A DNA stretch of 64,000 bases from NCBI GenBank assembly GCA_035653615.1, contig DASRBN010000035.1:62001-126000 (forward strand), read 5' to 3'. Position 1 is the first letter of the stretch. The number at the start of each line of letters is the position of its first letter. The translations under genes were made by a program, and so were the position numbers. Origin of the DNA: Ktedonobacteraceae bacterium (GTDB taxonomy: Bacteria > Chloroflexota > Ktedonobacteria > Ktedonobacterales > Ktedonobacteraceae). The notes under the pieces are model-generated. The model saw only the letters and a program-made list of their open reading frames with translations, did not search any database and was not told the origin of the DNA. Positions 32,512 through 40,457 of the stretch are shown here, piece after piece.

Positions 32512-34995
32512 TCAGCTAGCTGTAAGTGACACCTGACGAGAGAGCATAATGGCGTCCGGGTCTTTGAGTAAATTGCCGGTCAGTATGGCAACTACGCGGT
32601 GTGAGGGATGGATGATGCCCTGGGCCGTGAGTTGCTTGAGGCCAGCAATCGAGGCGGCGGAGGCAGGTTCGCAGCCGATACCGGCGCTATCGATGATGGC
32701 TTTGGCGCGCAGAATCTCCTCATCGCTGACCTGGGCGACGATTCCTGCTGTCGCCTGAATGACCGTTTTCGCGCGTTGGAAGCTGACGGGATTGCCGATA
32801 TTGATGGCGGTGGCCAGGGTATGCGCCTTGACGGGCTGGAGAGCGACGAAACCATCGCGGTAACTCGCGTAAAACGGGTTCGCACCTGCCGCCTGGATGG
32901 AGGCGATGCGCGGAAGACGATCTATGATCCCCAAACGATACGCGCATAACAGGCCCATACCAAGCGCCGAGGTATTGCCAAGGTTGCCAGCTGGGAGCGC
33001 GATCCAATCGGGAGCATGCCAATGTAATTGTTGCAGGATGTCGAAGGCAAGCGATTGTTGGCCGAGCAGGCGAAAGGGATTGAGGGAATTGAGCAGGTAG
33101 ATGCCTTGATCGAGACACATGCGTTCCACGTCGAGCATGGCGCGGTCAAAGTCGCCGGGGACGTGGCGAATCTCGGCTCCATAGGCGATGGCCTGGGCGA
33201 GTTTTCCGGCGGCTACCTTGCCTTCGGGTAGCAGGACGATTGCATGCAGGCCAGCCTGGGCAGCGTAGGCGGCCATGGAAGCAGAAGTGTTGCCGGTCGA
33301 AGCGCAGGCGACGGCGGTCGCGCCCAACCATTTCGCGATGCTGACCGCTACCGTCATGCCACGGTCTTTGAAAGACCCGGTTGGATTCTCGCCCTCGTGC
33401 TTCACCCACAGGTGGTCGAGGCCTACAAACTCTCCGATGCGACCATGACCGTGACTATCCTGGGCGCGACCTGCTGGGTAGAGGTTGGTTAATCCTTCGG
33501 GCCGGGTGATGGGAGTGATGGCGGGCAGGGGAAGCAGGAGTTCGCGGAAGCGCCATACGCCGCTGCGGTCGATGGAATGCAGCGAGTTCAGACGCGCGTC
33601 GAAACGCTGCTGCCAGCGCGCGGCATTCATTTCTTCTCCGGTGTTGCCCTGCTCGATGTCTAATGGCTGTCCACAGGAACAGCGATAATCGGTGCGGGTG
33701 AGGGGGAAATGGGTGTTGCAATGGCTACAGGAAAGGGTGAGGGTGGGATGGGGCAGGGATTCTTCGCTGCGCTCAGAATGACATGGGGAGCCAGAATGAG
33801 ACGGCGAGAGGGAGCTGGTCGATTTTGTTGGTTCACATTCATTACCAGCGGTGGGCGGATGATTTGAGTTGGTGAGGGCGCGGGCCGATAAATCGGCGGT
33901 GGGCGCGATCAATCGGCCCCTACGGGGAACCGAGTGATTGGGTGGGTTGGGATGATCGATTTGGGGGGCCGATTGATTGAGCGAGGCGAGATGTTTTTCG
34001 GGAGCCGATTGATTGAGTGGGTTGGGGGGTTCGACTTCGATGGTTGCTCCCTGGTGATCGATTGCGGTGATAAGGATACGACCGGGAAGATTGAGCGATT
34101 GGGCTTTAAGCTCTAGAGTTGCCGCGACAGCCCGCGCGTTGCCGTTGGTAAGCGCGAGGATGCTGGAGCCGGCGCCTGAGAGGCAGGCTCCAATTGCGCC
34201 TGCCCGGCGCGCGGCGAGGAGTAAGTCAGGCAGTTGGGGAAAGATCTGCGCGCGATAGGGTTCGTGCATGCGATCATCCATGGCGGAGCCGATGCTGTGC
34301 AGGTCGCCATTCGCCAGGGCCGCGAGCAAGAGGGCGACGTGTCCGACGTTATGCACGGCGTGGCTGCGCGTATAGTGTTGGGGCAGTAGGGCTCGCACGG
34401 AGATGGTGTCCATCGGGAAGTCGGGTACGAAAAGGACGGCTTGCAGTCCGGCGGGTATCGAGGCGCGGATAGCGTGCCACTTTTCATCCTGCTCGCTCTT
34501 CGTCACGACGACAAGGCCGCCCAGGAGCGCGGCGGCGACATTATCGGCATGTTTGCCCTGCTCGAGTTCAACGGCTGCATGCAGTAAACCGGCGCGTTGT
34601 TGCGGTGAGGAAATGCGCCCGGCGAGGGCTTCGGCGGCAAGGATAGCGCCTACGACGGCGGTCGCGCTGCTGCCAAGTCCGCGACCAGGAGGGATGTCTA
34701 TACAGGCACGGATACGCATAGGGGGAACAGGTATTTGCAGAGTTTTCAGGCGCTCGCGGAGGACGCGGTAGAAGAGGTTGTGCTGATCTCTGGGCAATGC
34801 GGCGATGGCGGCATCATTGCACCATGCTGAAGAGATGTCGATGAGCGGTTCAGACTCGGCTGATATGTTTGCAGGCAAGAGCTGGATTTCGAATATGTTG
34901 TGTTGCTTGAGCGCAAGCCCAAGGCAGTCGAAGCCAGGGCCAAGATTGGCGCTGGTGGCGGGTACGCGCACCGTCACACGTGATGGCGAGAACAT
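32512..34995 (-). CDS. thrBC: Bifunctional homoserine kinase-threonine synthase fusion
   Basis: An 827-residue fusion for the last two steps of threonine synthesis. Residues 1-318 are ThrB, a GHMP kinase: 'RVPATSANLGPGFDCLGLAL' , the ATP loop 'PPGRGLGSSATAVVGA' and 'ACLSGAGSSILAL'. Residues about 420-827 are ThrC: zinc-ribbon-like 'CSHCNTHFPL...CSCG', PLP lysine in 'NPTGSFKDRGM', and 'ACASTGNTSASMAAYAA'. The linker (320-420) is low-complexity and contains translated intergenic repeats ('RGRLIAPTADLSARA', 'CHSERSEESLPH'). I know ThrB and ThrC normally as separate proteins, so the fusion probably arose by read-through of an intergenic spacer. The start at 34995 has AAGGA upstream. Both catalytic halves look intact. 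Confidence 0.9.
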   Translation of the reverse strand: MFSPSRVTVRVPATSANLGPGFDCLGLALKQHNIFEIQLLPANISAESEPLIDISSAWCNDAAIAALPRDQHNLFYRVLRERLKTLQIPVPPMRIRACIDIPPGRGLGSSATAVVGAILAAEALAGRISSPQQRAGLLHAAVELEQGKHADNVAAALLGGLVVVTKSEQDEKWHAIRASIPAGLQAVLFVPDFPMDTISVRALLPQHYTRSHAVHNVGHVALLLAALANGDLHSIGSAMDDRMHEPYRAQIFPQLPDLLLAARRAGAIGACLSGAGSSILALTNGNARAVAATLELKAQSLNLPGRILITAIDHQGATIEVEPPNPLNQSAPEKHLASLNQSAPQIDHPNPPNHSVPRRGRLIAPTADLSARALTNSNHPPTAGNECEPTKSTSSLSPSHSGSPCHSERSEESLPHPTLTLSCSHCNTHFPLTRTDYRCSCGQPLDIEQGNTGEEMNAARWQQRFDARLNSLHSIDRSGVWRFRELLLPLPAITPITRPEGLTNLYPAGRAQDSHGHGRIGEFVGLDHLWVKHEGENPTGSFKDRGMTVAVSIAKWLGATAVACASTGNTSASMAAYAAQAGLHAIVLLPEGKVAAGKLAQAIAYGAEIRHVPGDFDRAMLDVERMCLDQGIYLLNSLNPFRLLGQQSLAFDILQQLHWHAPDWIALPAGNLGNTSALGMGLLCAYRLGIIDRLPRIASIQAAGANPFYASYRDGFVALQPVKAHTLATAINIGNPVSFQRAKTVIQATAGIVAQVSDEEILRAKAIIDSAGIGCEPASAASIAGLKQLTAQGIIHPSHRVVAILTGNLLKDPDAIMLSRQVSLTAS
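33755..33931. repeat. Two dispersed repeat units inside the thrB-thrC linker
   Basis: 33755-33786 is a copy of the 'TTCTTCGCTGCGCTCAGAAT' family found also at 59268-59333 and 62700-62845. 33881-33927 is a copy of the 'CGATCAATCGGCCCCTAC' family found also near 40370, 51150 and 52505. Both are read in frame as linker of the fusion protein. Confidence 0.85.
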
Positions 34996-35256
34996 AGGTA
35001 TTCCTTCCATTTGCTAACAGTATTCACAAGGGACAGGATTTGGAATGCCATGCAGGGATTCCAATCTGACACATCTCAAAAAGGTGTGTGTGAATGTGTT
35101 AGCAGATGGTATTGCCGCCGGTGGTAAGCCGGCGGTTATGTTCCTCCTCAGGGTGACAATGCGTTAGTTGCATGCAGATGGTCCTTAGAAAAGGGTTCTC
35201 CAATTTTGCTGCTATGTACAGCTTTGTTTTTTGTCGTCACATGGATGACTTTGTAT
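34996..35256 (-). other. Long untranslated leader of thrBC
   Basis: About 260 bases lie between the inferred transcription start and the ATG. They include a GC hairpin CCGCCGG...CCGGCGG (35115-35135), a weaker inverted repeat TGGAAT...ATTCCA (35040-35062), and two direct copies of GCAGATGGT (35102, 35174). No coding frame or known riboswitch consensus is seen. It could be an attenuator. Confidence 0.35.
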
Positions 35257-35262
35257 GGAAGG

Positions 35263-35291
35263 ATTATAACATGAGATGGTGAGTTTGCCAA
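35263..35291 (-). promoter_or_regulatory. Sigma70 promoter of thrBC
   Basis: On the minus strand TTGGCA (35291-35286), 17 bases, TATAAT (35268-35263). It is one mismatch from consensus and faces thrBC, 268 bases from the start codon. The rest of the 35292-35452 gap shows nothing further except the ribosome site of the next gene. Confidence 0.6.
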
Positions 35292-35452
35292 CATCTCGCT
35301 CCTGCATCCCTTAAGAGGAGGAAGACCTTATTAATAATGACCTTTGACAATTTATCTGGCAGAGGATACATTTATGGTGATAGCGTGATATATTTGTCAG
35401 AATGCATTGTGGACCACGCGGAATCTTCGTGAAAAGATATGGGGACTGACGT

Positions 35453-37045
35453 ATGCAAAAGGAACTCTTTCGCCCATCGCTGCACTATCCATCCCATCCT
35501 TATGATGAAATGCTGGCCCGCACAGCCGAGCGTTTTCCAGAAAACGAGGCCGTTCTCTTTCAGGATGAAAACGTGACGTATCGCGAGCTGGATGCGCTGG
35601 TCAATGCCTTCGCCAATGCTCTGCTGGACCTCGGAATAGGCAGGGGCCAGCAGGTATGCCTGTTCATGGCCAATCGACCCGAATATCTGATTAGCTGGTT
35701 TGGGATTATTCGCGCGGGCGCGGTGGCCAGCCCTATGAACCCCTCTTACAAAGAGCGCGAGGTTGCCTATCAACTAAATAACAGCGAGGCGGTAGCGGTT
35801 ATCGTGCAGTATGATTTGCTCCCGATTGTTGAGGCAGCTCGCGCGGAGACTCCGTCTTTGAAACATGTGATTACGGTTGGCTCAGGCTCACAGCATACCG
35901 GGTTCCAGACGCATTCCTTCAGTGACTTGCTGCAAAACTGTCCAACAACGCCGCCAGTTCGCGCTCAATGGCAGTGGGAAGATATGATAGTGCTGCCGTA
36001 CAGCAGTGGGACGACGGGATTGCCTAAGGGCGTCATGCTGAGTCATAAAAACATGGTATGCAACACGTACCAGTCGGTGGCTACTGCGCGTATTACTTGC
36101 GCGGATCGCCTGCTGGTGTTTGTGCCGCTCTATCATATCTATGGTATTATGCTGATGGGGCTGGCAGCGATGACCGGTGCGACGATTGTGTTGATGGAAC
36201 GTTTTGACCCAGGTGAATGCCTGCGGCTAATCCAGGAGCAGCGCATTACGATTCTGTACAGCGTGCCGCAGGTGCTGGCGGTGTTGAGCGATTGGCCGCG
36301 ATTAAATGATTACGATTTACACACGGTGCGTTTTACGCAATGTGGCGCGGCGCCCGTGCCACCGGCGTTGGCTCGCCGCTTCGAGGAGCGCACGCACGTG
36401 ACGGTTATGACTTCGTATGGACTGACCGAGGCGGCGCCGGGAACGCATTCCAATCCGGTTTACAATCCGCGACTCATCAAGGTCGAAACGATTGGTTTGC
36501 CGATTCACGATACGAAACAGAAGATCGTCGATATCGAGACGGGGCTGGTTGAACTGGGCGTGGGCGGAGAGGGCGAGTTGATTGTCCAGGGGCCGCAGGT
36601 GATGCAGGGATACTGGAAGGCACCGGAGGCGACCGCTGAAGCATTGCGCAATGGCTGGCTGCACACGGGCGATATCGGCTGGCGCGACGAGGATGGATAC
36701 GTGACGATCACGGACCGCAAAAAGGAGTTGATCAAGTATAAGGGCTTCAGCGTCGCTCCTGCGCAGCTCGAGGCGTTATTGCTGGAACATCCTGCCGTTG
36801 CCGACGTGGCGGTGATCGCTAAAGCGGACGACAAGGCGGGAGAAATTCCCAAGGCTTTTGTTGTGCGTCGAGCGGGCTACGAGGCGGTAAGCGCGGATGA
36901 ACTGATAGTATGGGCGAATGGGAAACTGGCGGCCTATAAGAATGTGCGCGAGGTCGAATTTATCGATGCCATTCCTCGAAATCCTTCTGGCAAGATTTTG
37001 CGCCGTATTCTTAAGGAGCAGGAACGGCGCAGGATGGGCTTGTAG
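35453..37045 (+). CDS. Long-chain acyl-CoA / 4-coumarate-CoA ligase-like AMP-binding protein
   Basis: A 530-residue ANL-superfamily ligase: P-loop-like 'MIVLPYSSGTTGLPKGVMLS' near 178-197, 'TVMTSYGLTEAAPG' near 320, 'GWLHTGDIGWRDEDGYVTI' near 400, hinge 'DRKKELIKYKGFSV' and C-terminal lysine motif 'PRNPSGKILRRILKEQE'. It forms an acyl-adenylate and then the CoA thioester. The hydrophobic-pocket region resembles coumarate and medium/long-chain ligases, and chain specificity is unresolved. It is followed 24 bases later by an amidohydrolase, which suggests a coumarate-like side-chain pathway (inference). Confidence 0.9.
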   Translation: MQKELFRPSLHYPSHPYDEMLARTAERFPENEAVLFQDENVTYRELDALVNAFANALLDLGIGRGQQVCLFMANRPEYLISWFGIIRAGAVASPMNPSYKEREVAYQLNNSEAVAVIVQYDLLPIVEAARAETPSLKHVITVGSGSQHTGFQTHSFSDLLQNCPTTPPVRAQWQWEDMIVLPYSSGTTGLPKGVMLSHKNMVCNTYQSVATARITCADRLLVFVPLYHIYGIMLMGLAAMTGATIVLMERFDPGECLRLIQEQRITILYSVPQVLAVLSDWPRLNDYDLHTVRFTQCGAAPVPPALARRFEERTHVTVMTSYGLTEAAPGTHSNPVYNPRLIKVETIGLPIHDTKQKIVDIETGLVELGVGGEGELIVQGPQVMQGYWKAPEATAEALRNGWLHTGDIGWRDEDGYVTITDRKKELIKYKGFSVAPAQLEALLLEHPAVADVAVIAKADDKAGEIPKAFVVRRAGYEAVSADELIVWANGKLAAYKNVREVEFIDAIPRNPSGKILRRILKEQERRRMGL

Positions 37046-37069
37046 ACGATAGACAGGAGAGAGACTGTC

Positions 37070-37945
37070 GTGAATATACAGAACCTGGTTGCAATCGATG
37101 TGCATACGCATGCCGAGGTATCGAGCCGCATTCCTGACGACCCATTGTGGCAGTCAATGCAGGAGGCCTCGGCAAAATACTTCAAGGATGAGGGGCCGCG
37201 CCCGACTATTCCTGAGATCGCGGCTTACTATCGCGAACGAAAGATGGCCTGTGTGATTTTTCCTGTCGATATGGAGTCGACAACGGGGCTGGTGCGGGTG
37301 CCGAACGAAGAGGTGGCCGAGGTCGCTGCCGAGAATCCGGACGTGCTGATTCCGTTTGCCAGCATTGATCCGGCGAAAGGAAAGATGGGGGCGCGTGAAG
37401 CACGTCGCCTGATCGAGCATTTCGGCGTGCGAGGCTTCAAATTTCATCCCTCGATGCAGGAATTTTATCCAAACGATTCTAAGGCATACGTACTGTACGA
37501 GGTGATCGCGGAGGCGCGCCTGCCGGCTATTTTTCATACCGGGCATTCCGGCATCGGAACCGGCATGCGTGGTGGTGGCGGCGTGCGCCTCAAGTACTCG
37601 AATCCGATGTATCTTGATGATGTAGCAGTGGATTTTCCCGATATGCCGATCATCATGGCTCATCCCTCGTTTCCCTGGCAAGATGAGGCGCTCTCGGTCT
37701 GCCTGCACAAGCCGCAGGTGTACATCGACCTCTCCGGCTGGTCGCCCAAGTATTTCCCGCCGCAGTTGATACAGTACGCGAATACGCTGCTCAAGCATAA
37801 AGTGCTGTTCGGCAGCGACTATCCATTGATTACTCCCGACCGCTGGCTGGCTGACTTTGAGCAGATTGCGATCCGGCCCGAGGTGCGACCTCTGATTCTG
37901 AAGGAGAATGCGATCAAGTTGCTGGGGCTGGATGCTTCAGCTTGA
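37070..37945 (+). CDS. Amidohydrolase-2 family protein (possible aryl-beta-ketoacyl-CoA hydrolase)
   Basis: A 291-residue TIM-barrel hydrolase starting at a GTG after AGGAG. Metal-ligand candidates are 'AIDVHTHAEVS' (HxH, residues 11-13), 'GFKFHPSMQEF', 'AIFHTGHSGIG', 'IIMAHPSFPWQDEA' and 'VLFGSDYPLITPD'. Some relatives perform retro-Claisen cleavage of 4-hydroxyphenyl-beta-ketoacyl-CoA in phenylpropanoid catabolism, and the upstream CoA ligase fits that context. A simple hydrolase or decarboxylase role is also possible. A weak hairpin AGCGA...TCGCT follows the stop. Confidence 0.85.
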   Translation: MNIQNLVAIDVHTHAEVSSRIPDDPLWQSMQEASAKYFKDEGPRPTIPEIAAYYRERKMACVIFPVDMESTTGLVRVPNEEVAEVAAENPDVLIPFASIDPAKGKMGAREARRLIEHFGVRGFKFHPSMQEFYPNDSKAYVLYEVIAEARLPAIFHTGHSGIGTGMRGGGGVRLKYSNPMYLDDVAVDFPDMPIIMAHPSFPWQDEALSVCLHKPQVYIDLSGWSPKYFPPQLIQYANTLLKHKVLFGSDYPLITPDRWLADFEQIAIRPEVRPLILKENAIKLLGLDASA

Positions 37946-38079
37946 ATAGAGCGAAAAGGTTTCTCGCTTTATCTGCAAAGCTACAATAACGTTGTCAGGC
38001 CTCGATTGTGAAACAGTATGTTGTAGAATGAGGCAGAGTTGACCTGAGTGATACAAATGAATGGGGGGGAACTACCTCA

Positions 38080-38649
38080 TTGGACAGCAAGAGATTTGAC
38101 AATTTCAGCGAGCAGGCCAGGAAGGTCTTGAGCTTCGCTCAGGAAGAAGCGCAGCGCCTCCAACATGATGCTGTCGACACCGAACATCTCTTGCTGGGTT
38201 TGATACGCGAGATAGAGGGAGACGCTACCAACATATTGAGCAACCTTGGTGTGGACCTGACCATGCTTCGGTCTGCTGTTGAGTTGAGGGTTGAACGTGG
38301 AGATCGCGCTATTCCTGGCGAAATTGCCTTCACTCCGAGCGTCAACAAAGCGCTCGAACTCGCTGTGGATGAAGCTCGCCACCTGAATCATCACACGATT
38401 GGAATGGAACATCTGCTGCTGGGCCTGATGCGCGAGGGTGAGGGCATTGCCACCGGGGTACTCCAGAGCCTGGGTGTCAGCCTGGAGAAAGCGCGTGCGG
38501 CAGCCATATATATGCTCAGCTCGGCAGGCAATCTTCAGAAGTCACAAGTACCACCACGGCTAAAACAAGGGTTCGAATTGCTGGGTGATCGCTACCGGTT
38601 TCCAGGCTCTACTGGGCGAGGCAGCAAGATAATGAGCTCTACTGGCTGA
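38080..38649 (+). CDS. Clp_N (ClpA/ClpC N-terminal) double-repeat protein, 5' part of a Clp_N-kinase locus
   Basis: A 189-residue product from a TTG start behind a G-rich ribosome site. Two Clp_N repeats are visible: 'FSEQARKVLSFAQEEAQRL' with 'DTEHLLLGLIREIEGDA', and 'ALELAVDEARHLNHHTIG' with 'MEHLLLGLMREGEGIA'. No AAA+ domain follows. Residues 165-189 ('LLGDRYRFPGSTGRGSKIM') match the beginning of a Ser/Thr kinase domain with its glycine loop, and then a TGA at 38647 interrupts the frame. The same frame continues as the kinase below, so this is probably the front of one broken gene. As a separate protein it could still act as a Clp_N adaptor-like domain. Confidence 0.8.
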   Translation: MDSKRFDNFSEQARKVLSFAQEEAQRLQHDAVDTEHLLLGLIREIEGDATNILSNLGVDLTMLRSAVELRVERGDRAIPGEIAFTPSVNKALELAVDEARHLNHHTIGMEHLLLGLMREGEGIATGVLQSLGVSLEKARAAAIYMLSSAGNLQKSQVPPRLKQGFELLGDRYRFPGSTGRGSKIMSSTG

Positions 38650-38670
38650 GATACTCATCTGAATCGCCTC

Positions 38671-39393
38671 GTGACCATTCAAGTGCTCTATGATGTAGAA
38701 AGCGCTGATCCCGGGCTGGTGACGCGCTTGCAGCAGGAAGCGAAGGCAACCTCCTCCCTGTACCACCCCAATATTGTGCAGGTCTATGACGGTGTCCTAA
38801 GCCATGGAAATTTTTATCTGGTGAGGGAGCCGTTTGGAGGGATGGAACTGCGCCGTTATATACTGCGTACACAGGGCAGGCTTGCCGTCGAGCAGGCCAT
38901 CAGGATTGCGCGCGATGTCGCACGTGGTCTGGGCACGGCCCATCAAAAGGGATTGGTGCATGGCAATGTCAAGCCGTACCATATTCTGATGGGACACAAC
39001 GGCCTGGTCAAACTGGACGGCCTGGGCTATGCCCGCGCCTATAAGGAGATTGCTGCCTACCAGCGGCGCACCACTCCAGGGATGACGCTAGCAATAGGGA
39101 CGTTTGACGCGCCTGAGTTGGCGCTGGGGGCGATGGTGACTCCGGCTGCAGATGTCTACGCGCTAGGCATGGTACTCTACGAGATGCTCGCCGGCCGCTT
39201 GCCTTTTGATCGTTACTCGCCTCAAGAGGTGGCTATGCAAGAAACGCAAGACCCACTCGCACCACCCAGCCGGTACAATCCCAACATGCCTCCAGACGTG
39301 GAAGCGGTTATTATGAGCTGTTTGGAGCGCGTCCCGACACAGCGTTTCCTGAACGGTCATGCACTCGCCGATGCCCTGGAACGTTTGTTATGA
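38671..39393 (+). pseudogene. Ser/Thr kinase-like domain lacking catalytic residues, in frame with upstream Clp_N part
   Basis: The frame runs without interruption from the TGA at 38647; a GTG at 38671 could start translation. The kinase fold is clear ('LYHPNIVQVYDGV', 'FYLVREPFGGMELRRYI', 'ADVYALGMVLYEMLAGRLPF'), but key residues are lost: the beta-3 lysine position reads Q ('TIQVL'), HRD reads HGN ('LVHGNVKPYHIL'), and DFG reads DGL ('KLDGLGYA'). Even read through, it would be a pseudokinase. It may be a decaying gene or a scaffold. Confidence 0.75.
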
Positions 39394-39484
39394 CACCGAT
39401 GGATCGGCCATACATCCACCAAATATCGGGCTCCGTGTGCCGGATGCGAACCGATGGCACGGAGCGCGTTTGGTCAAGGAGCTA

Positions 39485-39841
39485 TCAACAGACTGGATTG
39501 CCATCACTCCGTTCACAAGTCGTCAATTGACCACCTGCACCACTCTGAGAGGGGTAGGTACTCCAGTACATCTGAGGGGGTGGAGCACCTAAATAAAAGT
39601 TTGGACACCCATCACCACCATTGCAAGGGGGGCTTGGAGTAGTTCTATACCCCCATTGAAAAGAGAGATTGAGAAACCGATTCTTCGTCCAATTAAAGAA
39701 CTCCGGGCCTAGATACCCGCCCCAGGTCGCATCATCATACTCCTGGAGACGGGTGTGATACCAAGCGGGAATAGGATACTGTCCGGCAAAGCCACAACTC
39801 CACCCTGGGCACGGCCCTGTCCCATTCCCACAATCAATATT
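39485..39841 (-). pseudogene. Unrecognised cysteine-rich protein fragment, no start codon
   Basis: Reading leftwards from 39841 there is an open frame of 118 codons with protein-like composition: 'CGNGTGPCPGWSCGFAGQYP', 'DDATWGGYLGPEFFNWTKN', 'SPPCNGGDGCPNFYLGAPPP', 'GGQLTTCERSDGNPVC'. Seven or more cysteines and many aromatic residues suggest an exported, disulphide-bonded protein. No ATG/GTG/TTG start exists in frame; an in-frame TAA lies at 39842-39844, and another 50 open codons lie upstream of it. I do not recognise the family. It is probably the 3' part of a broken gene. Confidence 0.5.
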
Positions 39842-40054
39842 TTAGTTAGCAGAAAAATGCACGGGCAACGGATACAAAACACACGCTACAGGATCTTCTG
39901 GGAAGCGCTCTGATTGGCCCTCACCTTTCCTGCTTCTAACCCCTCTATGGAGGCAGTTTAAGAAAATATCTATATTTAATTTATAAAAAATTAACATATG
40001 TTTTTTTCACTGTCAAGTGTTTTGGTATAAAATTCCTAGGATTAAGGGAAAAGT

Positions 40055-40275
40055 GAGTCTGGTTTTGGAAAGCCCGCCTGATGAATGCGGGGGCTAAGGA
40101 AACCGAGGCTTTCGGGTCGAGGGCAGCGGTTGAGACAAAACGCCTCAACCTGACCTGATACTCTGGCATGAATTGCCTAGACCTGCCATACTTTTATGTA
40201 CTTTGTGGCTCTGACAGCGGTTTTCAACAGCTTCTGGCTAGGCGAGGCAAATTGGCCGCAGGCGGTCTAATATTT
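40055..40275 (+). ncRNA. Structured RNA candidate resembling the HEARO/omega RNA of IscB elements, without its ORF
   Basis: The segment folds into nested helices: GAAAGCC (40068-40074) with GGCTTTC (40107-40113); within it CCGC (40074-40077) with GCGG (40087-40090); then GGTC (40115-40118) with GACC (40152-40155), enclosing GGTTGAG (40128-40134) with CTCAACC (40144-40150). The 'GGCTAAGGAAACCGAGGC' segment sits in the junction. Loop-rich conserved-looking sequence and this layout recall HEARO RNAs, which occur in many copies in Ktedonobacter. No IscB or other ORF is next to it, so it would be a stand-alone copy. The identification is from memory and needs a covariance search. Confidence 0.45.
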
Positions 40276-40324
40276 TTTTGCATGAGTTTTGACTTATTGG
40301 TTTTTGATGAAAAATTCGGCGATT

Positions 40325-40451
40325 GGGGCCGATCATGAGTTTTCGCAAATTATTCTGGTAACCCCGCGGGGGCCGATGAATCGGCGGTGGGCGCGATCAA
40401 TCGACCCCTACGGGTTGAAGCGGGCGACCACGAGGGTACGCCCCTACGGGT
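40325..40451. repeat. Dispersed G+C-rich repeat block
   Basis: 40369-40413 is a copy of the 'CGATCAATCGGCCCCTAC' family (here with one change), preceded by a GGGGCCGAT...AAATTATTC segment shared with 52478-52505. 40421-40451 is a copy of the 'GCGGGCGACC...TACGCCCCTAC' family also seen at 51121 and 55202. The block ends beside the stop of the MFS gene. Confidence 0.8.
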
Positions 40452-40457
40452 CAGCGA

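Noticed and set aside
34996-35256. T-box or c-di-AMP riboswitch in the thrBC leader
   Set aside because: The T-box core AGGGTGGNACCGCG and other riboswitch signatures I know are not present; only generic hairpins are seen.
40055-40275. Group II intron domain V, tmRNA, RNase P or metabolite riboswitch
   Set aside because: The characteristic conserved sequences of these RNAs are missing; the nested helices fit a HEARO-like RNA better.
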